The notes under the pieces were generated by a model, which was not told the origin of the DNA, made no database searches, and saw nothing but the letters and a program-made list of their open reading frames with translations. A program made the position numbers and the translations under genes. DNA of 64,000 bases from Crenothrix sp043729335 (lineage in GTDB: Bacteria; Pseudomonadota; Gammaproteobacteria; Methylococcales; Methylomonadaceae). Below, one piece after another: positions 1-8,371 of the stretch. The stretch covers positions 62,001-126,000 of the forward strand of contig NZ_JAYTLQ010000054.1 in assembly GCF_043729335.1 (NCBI RefSeq), in the 5' to 3' direction. The first letter of the stretch is position 1, and every line of letters starts with the position of its first letter.

Positions 1-310
1 TGAGCGTATACATGCCAAACATCTGCTTTTTTTCTTTATGCGTGTAATGGCTTAGTATTTTACGGTGTACATCCAGCAATATAATGCGGGGAGAAAACAG
101 GCTCCACAACACAGCAACCACCATAATGTAACCCGCTGATTTCATGTCACCGTAATAGTAATAGTAAAAACAGGCAATTAACGTCATAACCCCTGGCACA
201 ATCCAACGATTTTTCTTGATATTACTTTGATATTCGTCCGTCTGCATAAAACGCATTTGGTTAAAATGGACTAAATCTTCTTCTCTAAATTCATATTCAA
301 CTTGAAACAT
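1..310 (-). CDS. YcxB-like membrane protein (3' end outside window)
   Basis: The reverse-strand frame opens with ATG at 308-310 and runs off the left edge, so only the N-terminal 103 residues are visible. The start, with a FQVEYEFREEDLVHF motif, followed by two closely spaced hydrophobic stretches (about residues 37-50 and 57-72) and then a basic, cytoplasmic-looking segment, resembles the YcxB family of small membrane proteins of unknown function. The gene lies 31 bases upstream of ndh's stop-codon end and is read in the same direction. The family call rests on overall pattern only. Confidence 0.55.
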   Translation of the reverse strand, partial: MFQVEYEFREEDLVHFNQMRFMQTDEYQSNIKKNRWIVPGVMTLIACFYYYYYGDMKSAGYIMVVAVLWSLFSPRIILLDVHRKILSHYTHKEKKQMFGMYTL

Positions 311-341
311 GGTTTTTATTTTAATTATTAAGGTTGAAAGG

Positions 342-1646
342 TTAGTGCATTTTTATTTTGGCAAAAGCACTGCGTCTAAACAGATTGGAAAGCGTCAGCA
401 TAATAGTTCTAAAATAGCCGTGAATGGCTACCTGGTGCATTTTATACAATGACAAATACACCACACGGGCAATAAAACCGCCAATGCTCACGGTACCCAT
501 CAGATTACCCATTAAATTGCCTACGGTAGTGTACTGCCCCAGCGACACTAAAGAACCGTAATCATGGTAAACAAACTCGACCAAAGGCGCATTATTTAAA
601 CGGTTAATCAGCGATCTGCTTAAAGTGGCTGCCTGCTGATGCGCGGCTTGGGCACGCGGCGGCACATTGCCCTTATGACCTTGCCAAGCACAGGCTGCAC
701 AATCGCCCATCGCAAAAACAGCATCATCACTGGTTTTTAAAGTCCGGTCGACCACTAATTGATTGATTTGATTGGTTTCCAATCCATCCAAATTCTTCAA
801 CCAATCTGCGGCTTTAATGCCAGCTGCCCATACTTTAAGATCAGCGGCAATGTAATCGCCATCTTGCGCCACGATGCCTTTTGGGGTAACTTCAACCACC
901 CGCCGACCCAATTTAAGCTCAATACCTAATGCCTCCAGTTGTTTTTGGGTGGCTAAAGCTAGCTTGGCAGGTAATGCCGGTAACAGTTGCGGCGCGGCCT
1001 CAATAATACATAGCTTAACGTCATTGGGTTCTTTTAAGCCGTAGGTTGCCAACACGCTGGTGACTTCATGCAATTGCGCGGACAATTCAACGCCCGTTGC
1101 CCCAGCACCGATGATGGCAATAGACAGCGGCTTAACCAGTATGCCTTCATTGCCGATATAATTTTTGATGTAAGTTTCCAACATTTGCTTCTGAAACTTA
1201 AAAGCCTGTGTAGTGGTATCTAAAAACAAACAATGCTCTGCAACACCGGTGACATTAAAACTATTACTGACACTGCCAACCGCTAATACCAACGTATCGT
1301 AACGGATTGTCCGTTTGGGGATAATCTGCTCACCTTCGCTATTTAAGGTAGCACCGACGTAAATTTCTTTGTTGCGCCGATTCAAGCCTTCCATTTTGCC
1401 TAATCGAAAACCAAAATGATTACGATAACCTTGCGCCAAATAATCAACCTGCTCGGATTCATCTAACGTACCGGCAGCAACCTCATGCAGCAAGGGCTTC
1501 CAGATATGCGTTGCGGTTGCATCCAGCAACGTAATATCGGCCAAACCTTTTTTACCTAATTTTTTACCCAGGCTGGTAGCAAGCTCCAATCCCGCTGCGC
1601 CACCTCCTACAATCACGATTTTATGTTTTTGATGGCTATCCGGCAT
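342..1646 (-). CDS. ndh: Type II NADH dehydrogenase (NDH-2)
   Basis: This is a 434-residue NAD(P)/FAD oxidoreductase of the NDH-2 family. Enzymes of this type pass electrons from NADH to quinone at the inner face of the membrane without pumping protons. The first dinucleotide-binding motif, GGGAAG, is at residues 14-19, the second, GAGATG, lies near 178, and the FAD-binding MGDCA segment is near 314. The C-terminal part after about residue 370 is hydrophobic and then basic, fitting membrane attachment. The length is normal for the family. It appears to be transcribed alone. Related sulfide:quinone or ferredoxin reductase-like proteins are less likely given the second Rossmann motif and the C-terminal tail. 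Confidence 0.88.
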   Translation of the reverse strand: MPDSHQKHKIVIVGGGAAGLELATSLGKKLGKKGLADITLLDATATHIWKPLLHEVAAGTLDESEQVDYLAQGYRNHFGFRLGKMEGLNRRNKEIYVGATLNSEGEQIIPKRTIRYDTLVLAVGSVSNSFNVTGVAEHCLFLDTTTQAFKFQKQMLETYIKNYIGNEGILVKPLSIAIIGAGATGVELSAQLHEVTSVLATYGLKEPNDVKLCIIEAAPQLLPALPAKLALATQKQLEALGIELKLGRRVVEVTPKGIVAQDGDYIAADLKVWAAGIKAADWLKNLDGLETNQINQLVVDRTLKTSDDAVFAMGDCAACAWQGHKGNVPPRAQAAHQQAATLSRSLINRLNNAPLVEFVYHDYGSLVSLGQYTTVGNLMGNLMGTVSIGGFIARVVYLSLYKMHQVAIHGYFRTIMLTLSNLFRRSAFAKIKMH

Positions 1647-1969
1647 CGCTCCCCCTATTTTTAAAATAATGTATCGTCAACAGGTTACTTTCCAATGGTT
1701 GTATAGTAGACGTCATTCCATTTTCTGAGCCATTATATCGAATCAACTTGGGCTTGGCTGAATTAGCTGTGGATGAAGATTAATTAATTACCGAGATAAG
1801 AAGCCAATGACTATAAAAGATGACGTGAATCTCACTCACGACAGTGCCTGAACAAGCTTATACCTAGCATCGTCCTACCTTAAGAATTTATTGGGGCGCG
1901 TTGAGTGCATTTTAATTTTAATCAACTTCATTAAATATAAGGTAAAATTAATATTTTTAGTTTCAAACT
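1647..1969. other. Intergenic region between divergent ndh and pdxA
   Basis: About 320 bases separate two divergently read genes and so should hold both promoters. No ORF, strong hairpin or repeat was recognised. The last 80 bases before pdxA are very AT-rich, and pdxA has only a weak ribosome-binding signal. Confidence 0.6.
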
Positions 1970-2965
1970 ATGCCTGCAAGCAATTCCTCTATCAAACGCA
2001 TTGCTTTAACCCCTGGCGAACCGGCCGGTATCGGCCCCGATTTGTGTATTCAGTTAGCTCAGCAGGCGTTGCCTTGTGAACTGATTGTTATCGGCAGTCC
2101 GGAATTATTGGCGCAACGTGCGCAGCAGCTGGGCTTAGCTGTGCAAATCAACACCTTTAACAATCAGTCAGCGCGAAAATGCCAAACAGCGGGGCATTTA
2201 ACCGTTATGCCGGTTACTTTGGCAGCGCCTGTACACTGTGGCCAGTTAAATCCCGCCAATAGCCATTACGTGTTACAAACCATTACCAAAGCCACTCAGG
2301 GCTGTCTTGACAATACCTTTGATGCCATGGTCACTGCACCGGTTCATAAAGCGGTTATTAATGATGCCGGCTTTGTGTTCAGTGGCCATACTGAATTTAT
2401 TGCGGATATTGCCGGTGGCAATCCGGTGATGATGCTGGAAACACCCGGTTTGCGAGTGGCTTTGGTCACCATTCATTTGCCCTTGGCACAGGTTCCACAA
2501 GCGATTACAGATTTACGTTTACGCACGGTAATTGATGTACTACACCACGATTTGCAAACTCGGTTTAATATCGCCAATCCCGCAATACTGGTATGCGGAC
2601 TTAATCCTCATGCCGGTGAAGGCGGCCATTTAGGACGGGAAGAAATGGATATTATTGAACCGGTATTAAATGATTTTCGAGGACAAGGCATGGACCTACA
2701 AGGCCCCTTACCTGCCGATACCTTATTTACCCCGCATTATTTGCAAGCTGCCGATGCGGTATTAGCCATGTATCATGACCAGGGTTTGCCGGTGCTTAAG
2801 CACATGGGTTTTGGCCAAGCGGTAAACATTACCTTAGGGTTACCGATTATTCGCACCTCGGTGGATCACGGTACGGCATTAACACTGGCAGGTACCGGTA
2901 AAGCGAATCTTGGAAGCTTACAATATGCCTTACACACCGCCTTAATGATGGCATCCCCTACTTGA
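1970..2965 (+). CDS. pdxA: 4-hydroxythreonine-4-phosphate dehydrogenase
   Basis: PdxA oxidises 4-phosphohydroxy-L-threonine with NAD(P)+ in the DXP-dependent pathway to pyridoxal phosphate. The protein has 331 residues, the usual length. Family signatures are visible: TPGEPAGIGPD at residues 14-24, a metal-binding GHTEF segment near 140, NPHAGEGG near 210, and AMYHDQGLPVLKH near 268. The stop codon is followed eight bases later by rsmA; pdxA-rsmA is a common gammaproteobacterial gene order and implies co-transcription. The ATG at 1970 puts the TPGEPAG motif at the expected distance from the N-terminus. Confidence 0.96.
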   Translation: MPASNSSIKRIALTPGEPAGIGPDLCIQLAQQALPCELIVIGSPELLAQRAQQLGLAVQINTFNNQSARKCQTAGHLTVMPVTLAAPVHCGQLNPANSHYVLQTITKATQGCLDNTFDAMVTAPVHKAVINDAGFVFSGHTEFIADIAGGNPVMMLETPGLRVALVTIHLPLAQVPQAITDLRLRTVIDVLHHDLQTRFNIANPAILVCGLNPHAGEGGHLGREEMDIIEPVLNDFRGQGMDLQGPLPADTLFTPHYLQAADAVLAMYHDQGLPVLKHMGFGQAVNITLGLPIIRTSVDHGTALTLAGTGKANLGSLQYALHTALMMASPT

Positions 2966-2972
2966 TAAAAAT

Positions 2973-3770
2973 ATGAAACATACCCCGCGTAAACGCTTTG
3001 GTCAAAATTTTCTCCATGACCACGCCATTATCTACAATATTATCGCTAGTTTAGAAGCCAAGGCATCCGAACATTGGGTTGAAATAGGCCCCGGCCAAGG
3101 TGTATTAACCACACCTTTGCTACAGCAGGTTAAACAGCTTGATATTGTAGAACTGGATCGGGACTTGGTAACATTACTGAGGGAAAAATATAAAGATCAC
3201 CCTAAGCTGCATATACACAGCGCAGATGCCTTACGTTTTGATTTTTCTGCGCTGGCTGCACCAAATGAAAAACTACGTATTGTTGGCAATCTTCCGTATA
3301 ACATTTCCACGCCGTTAATGTTTCATTTGTTAAATAATGCCAGCTGTATAGAAGACATGCACTTTATGCTGCAAAAAGAAGTGGTTGATCGCATTTGTGC
3401 AGGGCCAGGCAGTAAAAAATACGGCCGATTAAGCGTGATGATGCAGTATTACTGCACGGCTGAAAGCTTATTTGATGTGCCGCCGGAAAGCTTTGACCCT
3501 GCGCCGCAAGTGACGTCAGCCATTATCCGGTTAATTCCGCACCAAGTCCCGCCTATTCATGTTGATGATGTGGCGATATTGAATAAAGTGGTTACCCAGG
3601 CTTTCTCGCAGCGGCGAAAAACCTTGCGTAATTCCTTAAAAAAGATGATTCCGGAAGCTGCCATTATTGCGCTAAATATTGATGCAAGTTTAAGGGCCGA
3701 GGAGATTTCCTTGGCAGATTTTGCAAAATTAAGCATTATTTACCCACAACATGTAACTATTAATGACTAA
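2973..3770 (+). CDS. rsmA: 16S rRNA m6,2A1518/1519 dimethyltransferase
   Basis: RsmA (KsgA) dimethylates two adjacent adenosines in the 3'-terminal helix of 16S rRNA during 30S assembly, using S-adenosylmethionine. The 265-residue protein begins with the RKRFGQNFLHD signature (6-16), has the SAM-binding EIGPGQGVLT motif (37-46), and carries the catalytic NLPYNIST motif near residue 107. The C-terminal helical domain includes SQRRKTLRNSLK. It follows pdxA by seven bases, and a rho-independent terminator closes the pair at 3905-3934. Confidence 0.97.
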   Translation: MKHTPRKRFGQNFLHDHAIIYNIIASLEAKASEHWVEIGPGQGVLTTPLLQQVKQLDIVELDRDLVTLLREKYKDHPKLHIHSADALRFDFSALAAPNEKLRIVGNLPYNISTPLMFHLLNNASCIEDMHFMLQKEVVDRICAGPGSKKYGRLSVMMQYYCTAESLFDVPPESFDPAPQVTSAIIRLIPHQVPPIHVDDVAILNKVVTQAFSQRRKTLRNSLKKMIPEAAIIALNIDASLRAEEISLADFAKLSIIYPQHVTIND

Positions 3771-3904
3771 TTATGCGCTGAATTAACAGAAAACCGGCTC
3801 TGCGACAATATGCCACATTCCATTTTTTTATTTTATGGTTACACTATAGTTAACTCTTGAGATGCAAATTCCTTAGCAGGAACTAGAGTTTATATCCTTC
3901 TTTT

Positions 3905-3934
3905 AATGCGACTTAATAAAGTCGCATTTTTTTT
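3905..3934 (+). terminator. Rho-independent terminator after pdxA-rsmA
   Basis: A perfect 10-bp stem (AATGCGACTT, loop AATA, AAGTCGCATT) runs directly into eight T residues. It lies 134 bases after the rsmA stop. The T-run follows only on the plus strand. Because of the distance it could instead end a short RNA starting in the 3771-3904 spacer. Confidence 0.85.
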
Positions 3935-3998
3935 GCCTGCCGATAACACAATGGCCTGCCTCGCTAGGCCACTTTAAAAACTAGCCAGTGCATTGCTA

Positions 3999-4478
3999 TT
4001 ATTCTGATTGGCTACCAATTTTGCTCAGCGCCTCAACAATTTCCACCTGAGTCATATCTTCTAAAGGTAGTTCCAGCATTTTAGAAATTCTTACATGCAG
4101 CGCATCGTAAGTGGCTTGAAAAGCTTTAGTGATGTCGTCTTCGCTACCGCTAACGTGCGCAGGATCAGGTAAACCCCAATAAGCTCTAATAGTGCCATCC
4201 AGATAAGCCGGGCAACTTTCAGCAGCGGCGCGATCACAAACGGTAATGACAATATCAATCCCTTTGCCGTCAAACTCATCCCATGATTTGCTGCTAAGCC
4301 CATCTATTGGAATACCATTGCGTTGCAAAGTGGCTAATGCGTTGGGATTAACTGTTCCGGTGGGGTGACTGCCCGCTGAATAAGCATGTAAACGGTTGCT
4401 ACCTAAATGATTTATCAGTGCCTCAGCTAAAATACTTCTGCAAGAATTTCCCGTACACAAAATCAGAACGTCTAACAT
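3999..4478 (-). CDS. arsC: Thioredoxin-coupled arsenate reductase (LMW-PTPase fold)
   Basis: This 159-residue protein belongs to the low-molecular-weight phosphatase type of ArsC, which reduces arsenate to arsenite. The P-loop CTGNSCR is at residues 8-14, the general-acid aspartate sits in LPDPAH near 105, and two further cysteines, C81 and C89, match the redox relay of the thioredoxin-dependent enzymes (S. aureus-like C10/C82/C89). The ATG at 4476-4478 was preferred over an upstream extension because the P-loop then lies at the usual position and an AGAGA ribosome site precedes it. There is no arsR, arsB or acr3 nearby, so it is an isolated reductase. Confidence 0.9.
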   Translation of the reverse strand: MLDVLILCTGNSCRSILAEALINHLGSNRLHAYSAGSHPTGTVNPNALATLQRNGIPIDGLSSKSWDEFDGKGIDIVITVCDRAAAESCPAYLDGTIRAYWGLPDPAHVSGSEDDITKAFQATYDALHVRISKMLELPLEDMTQVEIVEALSKIGSQSE

Positions 4479-4872
4479 TATCAGTCTCTGTAATAGTAAT
4501 AGATGAGCCATAGCGAGTGCAAAAAGCACGTCTCGAGTCGCTAAGAAGGAATATTTAAACCCAACTTGCAATGGCTTTAAAGGGTTTATCTATGGCTAGC
4601 CTTAGTTGATTAGCTTTCCATTGTAAGGTGTTTTTTATAACAAGCAAGCGATTGTTCACTGAATATGCCAGCCCATCAGTAAATTATTACCTGGCTTTTT
4701 GGGGTAATAAGTTTTTATTTTCGCCGCATTGCCTCTTTGTTAATAAAAACGCTATTTACGATTCTAAACACCGACGTATAAAACACTATCGCTAATTGCT
4801 ATAAAACTGATAAAGTCAGCGATGTCCTACAGGCTAGGACTAATTTAATAATTAAAAAAAGTGAGGTGATAA
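4479..4872. other. Intergenic region between divergent arsC and rubA
   Basis: About 390 AT-rich bases hold no recognisable gene. They should contain the arsC promoter on the minus strand and the rubA promoter on the plus strand. The only structure noted is the small palindrome at 4824-4840. Confidence 0.5.
4824..4840. promoter_or_regulatory. Palindrome GTCCTA-N5-TAGGAC upstream of rubA
   Basis: A perfect 6-bp inverted repeat with a 5-base spacer lies 33 bases before the rubA start codon, followed by an AT-rich tract. Its position fits an operator or a short leader hairpin of the rubredoxin operon. No regulator is recognised from the sequence. Confidence 0.4.
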
Positions 4873-5037
4873 ATGGCTAAATATCAATGTGACGTTTGTG
4901 GGCATATTTATGATGAAGCAGAAGGCGATCCAGATTCTGATATCGCGCCGGGTACACTATGGGCGGATATTCCCGATGATTGGCGCTGCCCCGAATGTGG
5001 CGTGGAAAAAACTGACTATCAACTCTTAGTCGACTAA
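4873..5037 (+). CDS. rubA: Rubredoxin
   Basis: A 54-residue one-iron electron carrier. Both metal-binding knuckles are intact: C6-x2-C9 (CDVCG) and C39-x2-C42 (CPECG). The intervening YDEAEGDPDSDIAPGT and DIPDDWRCP segments are typical of rubredoxins. A GTGAGGTGAT ribosome site precedes the ATG. The next gene, 32 bases downstream, encodes its likely reductase. The partner that receives the electrons is not evident in the window. Confidence 0.97.
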   Translation: MAKYQCDVCGHIYDEAEGDPDSDIAPGTLWADIPDDWRCPECGVEKTDYQLLVD

Positions 5038-5069
5038 TGGCGTCTGTTTAATTTTTACAGGAGAGCAGT

Positions 5070-6104
5070 ATGCACATTGTTATTATTGGCTCAGGCATTG
5101 CCGGTGTTAGTTTCGCCGAAAAATGTCGGGCGTTATCTGCCGACGCACAAGATCTTTGCGGGGCAACCGAGATCACTTTAGTAACGTATGAGCATGATGG
5201 TTATTACTCACGGCCACTGCTCTCCCGTGGTTTTACCAAAACGGATATTGAGAGCAGCATTATTTTAAAAAACTTCGATAAAATCCGCGATAATGGCATT
5301 AATGTCATCAGTGGCGCTGAAGTCCTAGCGATTGATCGACACGCTAAGTTATTAACACTCAACAGTGTTTCTCAAGAAAAATCGCTAAGCTACGATAAAC
5401 TCATATTGGCTCAAGGTTCGGAAGCGTTTATCCCACCGCCTTTTAAGGCCTTTGCAGGCCTGTTTTTTTGCTTGAACAGCTTAAGTGATTTAAAAGCGAT
5501 GCGGGCATTTCGGCAAAAAATGCTGAACCAAAATCATAAACCACATTGGGCCGTTATTGGTGGTGGCTTAATTGGCTGTGAAGTGGCTTCCGATCTTGCC
5601 GTTTCCGGCGATAAAGTCACCGTGTTCCATGCTATGGATCGCTTGATGGAACGCCAACTGGCTAGTGAAGACTCTGGTTTATTGATGAATGTCTTGCAAA
5701 ATTCGGGAGTTACCGTATTGCTAAATCAAAACGTTAGGTCTTTTGCTAAATGTAATGAAAAAGTTAGCGTACAAACAGATCGCAGTACTGAATTTGATGG
5801 CGTAATTGTCGCTTGTGGTTTTAAACCCCGCACGGAATTGGCTCAAAAAGCGGGTCTTAATGTCACACGCGGTATTAAGGTTAATTGGTTTTTGCAAACT
5901 AATGACGATGCTATTTATGCGCTGGGCGATGTAGCAGAGTTACCGAGCGGTAAGTTGTATGCTTATATTTTACCGATACGCAACCAAGCCAATTGGTTAG
6001 CCAGTTTTATGATGGGATTAGAGCAAGCACCGTGGACTGCACCGACGTTTAGTAGCAAAGCCAAAGTACATGGCTTTGAGGCTGTACATCCTTATACGGT
6101 ATAA
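5070..6104 (+). CDS. rubB: FAD-dependent rubredoxin reductase
   Basis: A 344-residue pyridine nucleotide-disulfide-type flavoprotein that would move electrons from NAD(P)H to the adjacent rubredoxin. The FAD motif GSGIAG is at residues 7-12, the NAD(P) motif GGGLIG is near 166, and the second FAD motif ALGDVAEL is near 290. It lacks the redox-active CxxxxC pair of disulfide reductases, as expected for rubredoxin reductases. A GGAGAG ribosome site precedes the ATG. It is slightly shorter than alkane-system reductases. No alkB-like hydroxylase is nearby; a related ferredoxin or nitrite reductase subunit is the main alternative. Confidence 0.87.
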   Translation: MHIVIIGSGIAGVSFAEKCRALSADAQDLCGATEITLVTYEHDGYYSRPLLSRGFTKTDIESSIILKNFDKIRDNGINVISGAEVLAIDRHAKLLTLNSVSQEKSLSYDKLILAQGSEAFIPPPFKAFAGLFFCLNSLSDLKAMRAFRQKMLNQNHKPHWAVIGGGLIGCEVASDLAVSGDKVTVFHAMDRLMERQLASEDSGLLMNVLQNSGVTVLLNQNVRSFAKCNEKVSVQTDRSTEFDGVIVACGFKPRTELAQKAGLNVTRGIKVNWFLQTNDDAIYALGDVAELPSGKLYAYILPIRNQANWLASFMMGLEQAPWTAPTFSSKAKVHGFEAVHPYTV

Positions 6105-6111
6105 AAGGTTT

Positions 6112-6320
6112 TTACAGAAAAAAGTGTATTAACGTAACTGGCCGTCTTAGCCCAAGTTCTTTGCAAACAAGCAGTCCATAGCCATCTTCGGGACGCGTCG
6201 GCTGAATACGCTGGTTAACTTCAACTCTTAAGCTGGCAACCAGGCGTAATACCCAATTGTTTGCCGATATCGATAGGAATAAATGACTTGGCCTTGTTCG
6301 GAAACGGTAACAGTGCGCAT
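6112..6320 (-). pseudogene. Frameshifted AbrB/SpoVT-family antitoxin gene
   Basis: Three reading frames together rebuild one AbrB-type DNA-binding antitoxin. ATG at 6318-6320 gives MRTVTVSEQGQV; a second frame gives IPIDIGKQLGITPGCQL; a third gives EDGYGLLVCK near the C-terminus. Each block is characteristic of MazE/AbrB-like VapB antitoxins, and two frame changes are needed to join them. A good GAGGAG ribosome site remains upstream. The last residues do not look like a normal family end. It lies just downstream of an intact RelE/RHH pair and has no toxin gene of its own. Sequencing error at two sites is possible but less likely than decay. Confidence 0.7.
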
Positions 6321-6350
6321 GGTGACTCCTCAATGCAACAAATAAATAAA

Positions 6351-6635
6351 TTAAAGAATGTCAGGCCATTTCCTGGCGCCATGAAAAACCGCCAAAATTT
6401 GAATCCGGTCATCTTTCACACGATAAGGGAGGATGTACTGGGTTCCTGTCACCACCAGCTCCCGCGTACCATCGATGTGACCGGCTCGGCCTATGAGTGG
6501 ATTGTCTTGAAGCACAGCAGCGCGTTCTTTAATTTTACCCAGCAGGATACGGGCGGCTTTCGGATTTTCTTCGGCGATGTATTTAAAAATATTGCGTAAA
6601 TCTTGGCGGGCGGGTTCAGTCCAGACTATTTTCAC
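6351..6635 (-). CDS. RelE/ParE-family toxin
   Basis: This 94-residue protein has the RelE/ParE fold pattern: MKIVWTEPARQDLRNIFKYI at the N-terminus, a helical hairpin with NPLIGRAGHIDGTREL, then the strands YILPYRV and IQILAVFHGARKWP. Members inhibit translation by mRNA cleavage or poison gyrase; the sequence does not decide which. The start codon overlaps the antitoxin stop by four bases (ATGA), the usual arrangement with the antitoxin first. Confidence 0.88.
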   Translation of the reverse strand: MKIVWTEPARQDLRNIFKYIAEENPKAARILLGKIKERAAVLQDNPLIGRAGHIDGTRELVVTGTQYILPYRVKDDRIQILAVFHGARKWPDIL

Positions 6636-6889
6636 GCGCGGCTTTTGCCTTTGCTGTCGATCAAATCATCCATTTCACGCATCACATCCTCATGGGCGAT
6701 TAATTCGCCACGGTCAGCGGCGGCAATACCTTGAGTAATCTTCTCAATTTGCCAAGCATGAGTTTCAAGATATTCCTTAAGCGCCAAATTAACTAAATAA
6801 TTACGCGACCTGTCCAATGAATCGGCCAAAAAGTCGATTTTATGCACAATGTCTGATTCTGCCCTAACGGTAAATGCTTCAGTAGCCAT
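6632..6889 (-). CDS. CopG/ParD-type ribbon-helix-helix antitoxin
   Basis: An 85-residue protein with an N-terminal ribbon-helix-helix: strand EAFTVRAE, then helices around DIVHKIDFLADSLDRSRNYLVNLALKEYL. The charged C-terminus (about residues 50-85) is the expected toxin-binding region. It is the first gene of the pair, overlapping the RelE/ParE toxin by four bases. Such proteins repress their own operon through the DNA-binding domain. Confidence 0.85.
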   Translation of the reverse strand: MATEAFTVRAESDIVHKIDFLADSLDRSRNYLVNLALKEYLETHAWQIEKITQGIAAADRGELIAHEDVMREMDDLIDSKGKSRA

Positions 6890-6974
6890 GATTGCCAGTC
6901 CTATTTATTGTAGTTCACTTGTAATCATATACCCTACTTCAAATATCCGCCACCAAAGCCCATGCTACGGAAAC

Positions 6975-7011
6975 ATAACAAGCGCCCAACATTGTATCAG
7001 GCGCTTGTTAT
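6975..7011. terminator. Terminator-like hairpin downstream of the PPC-domain gene
   Basis: A perfect 12-bp inverted repeat (ATAACAAGCGCC and GGCGCTTGTTAT) with a 13-base loop lies ten bases beyond the stop codon of the minus-strand gene at 7021. There is no clear T-run on either side, so termination strength is uncertain. It may act between the two minus-strand units. Confidence 0.5.
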
Positions 7012-7020
7012 CAGCTTGGG

Positions 7021-8217
7021 TTAATTTCTATGGTGGTGTCTAAGTTTAGCCGCTCTTCTTTCTGGCATTATGGTTAACGCTGTATTGTTAGGCAACTTTT
7101 CAAGGGAAAACCCATATTCACCTTTAATGTTAAAGTTAGGGTTACGCTTTACCCCGCCTACGTACGTGTTTACATAGAAATACGCATTATCACGCACACC
7201 CGCAGGCACATTAAATTCAAAATTCAAGGTTTTTGTATTACCCAGTTTTGGCAATAAAATATCGTAATCCTGCTGGAGTTGAAATTGTGTACTTTGGCCT
7301 AAGATGTTAACACCGTAGCCATTTACAACGCTCCACACCATGGCATCCAGTGCTTTTGCTTTGCCATTTGTGACAGTTACGCTGAATTTACATTTGCCGC
7401 CTGTGCCGGGAATGTTATTACACCCTTTAACCGAAACACGTGCAGGGTATGATTTTAGCGGCACATCCACTTGTTTATTCTGATTCTTTGCTACAAAAAA
7501 TTGCGGCGTTTCTCCAGCTTCATACTGATCGCTATAGCCAATAATTTTGTAATTACCTACCGCTAAGGATGTAAGGTCATCCTCTTGAGTAAATGTAACA
7601 ATACCTTGGCTGTTAGGAACCTGACTAGCTACCGGGTTCAGATCACTACACGTACTATCGTAACAACGATAAAGAAATGCAATTGCATTGTTGGCAATTG
7701 GCTGGCCGGTTATCGCATCAATAACGTTACCGGTAATAGAGCCAATAGCGTTTGTTGGTGTTATCGTCAGGGTATAATTTTGCGATCCACTCGCCCATGT
7801 ATATACAATGAACTTGCCATTCTGGGGTACAGTCAATATTAATGGACTGGAACCTGTATACTTAATAGATTGATTACAGCTTTCATCAAACACATATAAA
7901 TAGGGATTTAGAGTGGTTGGATCGGCAGATTTCACGTCGATTTTGACTAATGCGCCAGACGTTCCTTCAAACTTAAAGTAGTCCTCTTCAGTACCCACAC
8001 CTGGAATTGGAGTTATTTGCCCTGATAATGAAAACGGCAAGCTTGCGCCCGTAAAATCCTGTGCAGTTTGGCAGGTATCGTTAGGCTCTACTTCTGTGCT
8101 GGCTTGCACTGAGATTGGCGTTATCAGCCACATTAGGGACAATAAAAATAATAAAGCAAATAAACGCTTAAGCCCTTCGGCAAAAAGATGGGGTAAATAA
8201 TGGGCTTGGTGTTTCAT
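7021..8217 (-). CDS. Secreted protein with pre-peptidase-like and Ig-like domains
   Basis: A 398-residue exported protein. An N-terminal signal peptide has a basic start and the hydrophobic core LFALLFLLSLMWLITPISVQA. The mature part begins TEVEPNDTCQTAQ, the classic opening of a bacterial pre-peptidase C-terminal (PPC) domain, here at the N-terminus. A carboxypeptidase-regulatory-like beta segment (GSITGNVIDAITGQPIANN) follows near residue 170, then a beta-rich C-terminal half with a disulfide-like cysteine pair. No catalytic domain and no PEP-CTERM or LPXTG sorting signal were seen. The ATG at 8215-8217 was chosen because GGAG lies seven bases before it; an ATG four codons upstream lacks such a site. 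Its role is probably extracellular binding. Confidence 0.65.
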   Translation of the reverse strand: MKHQAHYLPHLFAEGLKRLFALLFLLSLMWLITPISVQASTEVEPNDTCQTAQDFTGASLPFSLSGQITPIPGVGTEEDYFKFEGTSGALVKIDVKSADPTTLNPYLYVFDESCNQSIKYTGSSPLILTVPQNGKFIVYTWASGSQNYTLTITPTNAIGSITGNVIDAITGQPIANNAIAFLYRCYDSTCSDLNPVASQVPNSQGIVTFTQEDDLTSLAVGNYKIIGYSDQYEAGETPQFFVAKNQNKQVDVPLKSYPARVSVKGCNNIPGTGGKCKFSVTVTNGKAKALDAMVWSVVNGYGVNILGQSTQFQLQQDYDILLPKLGNTKTLNFEFNVPAGVRDNAYFYVNTYVGGVKRNPNFNIKGEYGFSLEKLPNNTALTIMPERRAAKLRHHHRN

Positions 8218-8297
8218 TTTTTTCTCCATATTAAAATAATTGCGACATACCTTTAAGGCTGGTAGCCGTGGGATGGGATTTGTGCTTTAGCCTAGGT

Positions 8298-8338
8298 TGT
8301 ACAACCCAATATTTAGGTATTAAATGTTGGGTTGTACA
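8298..8338. repeat. Inverted repeat TGTACAACCCAA / TTGGGTTGTACA
   Basis: Perfect 12-bp arms are separated by 17 bases, between the two secreted-protein genes. There is no T-run, so a factor-independent terminator is not supported. The GTTGGGTT core resembles the intergenic repeat at 33658-33727, so it may belong to a related family of dispersed palindromes. Confidence 0.6.
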
Positions 8339-8371
8339 GTAATACGGCTAATTCAACTTAGGCCACTTAAA

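Noticed and set aside
3999..4478. Arsenic resistance operon
   Set aside because: Only the reductase is present; no arsR, arsenite exporter or chaperone gene is near, and the yfgD gene at 63345 belongs to a different operon type.
4873..6104. Alkane hydroxylase electron-transfer operon
   Set aside because: The two carriers are present but no alkB-like gene is nearby, so an alkane pathway cannot be claimed.
8298..8338. Rho-independent terminator of the propeller gene
   Set aside because: The stem is strong but no T-run follows on either strand, so it is listed as a repeat.
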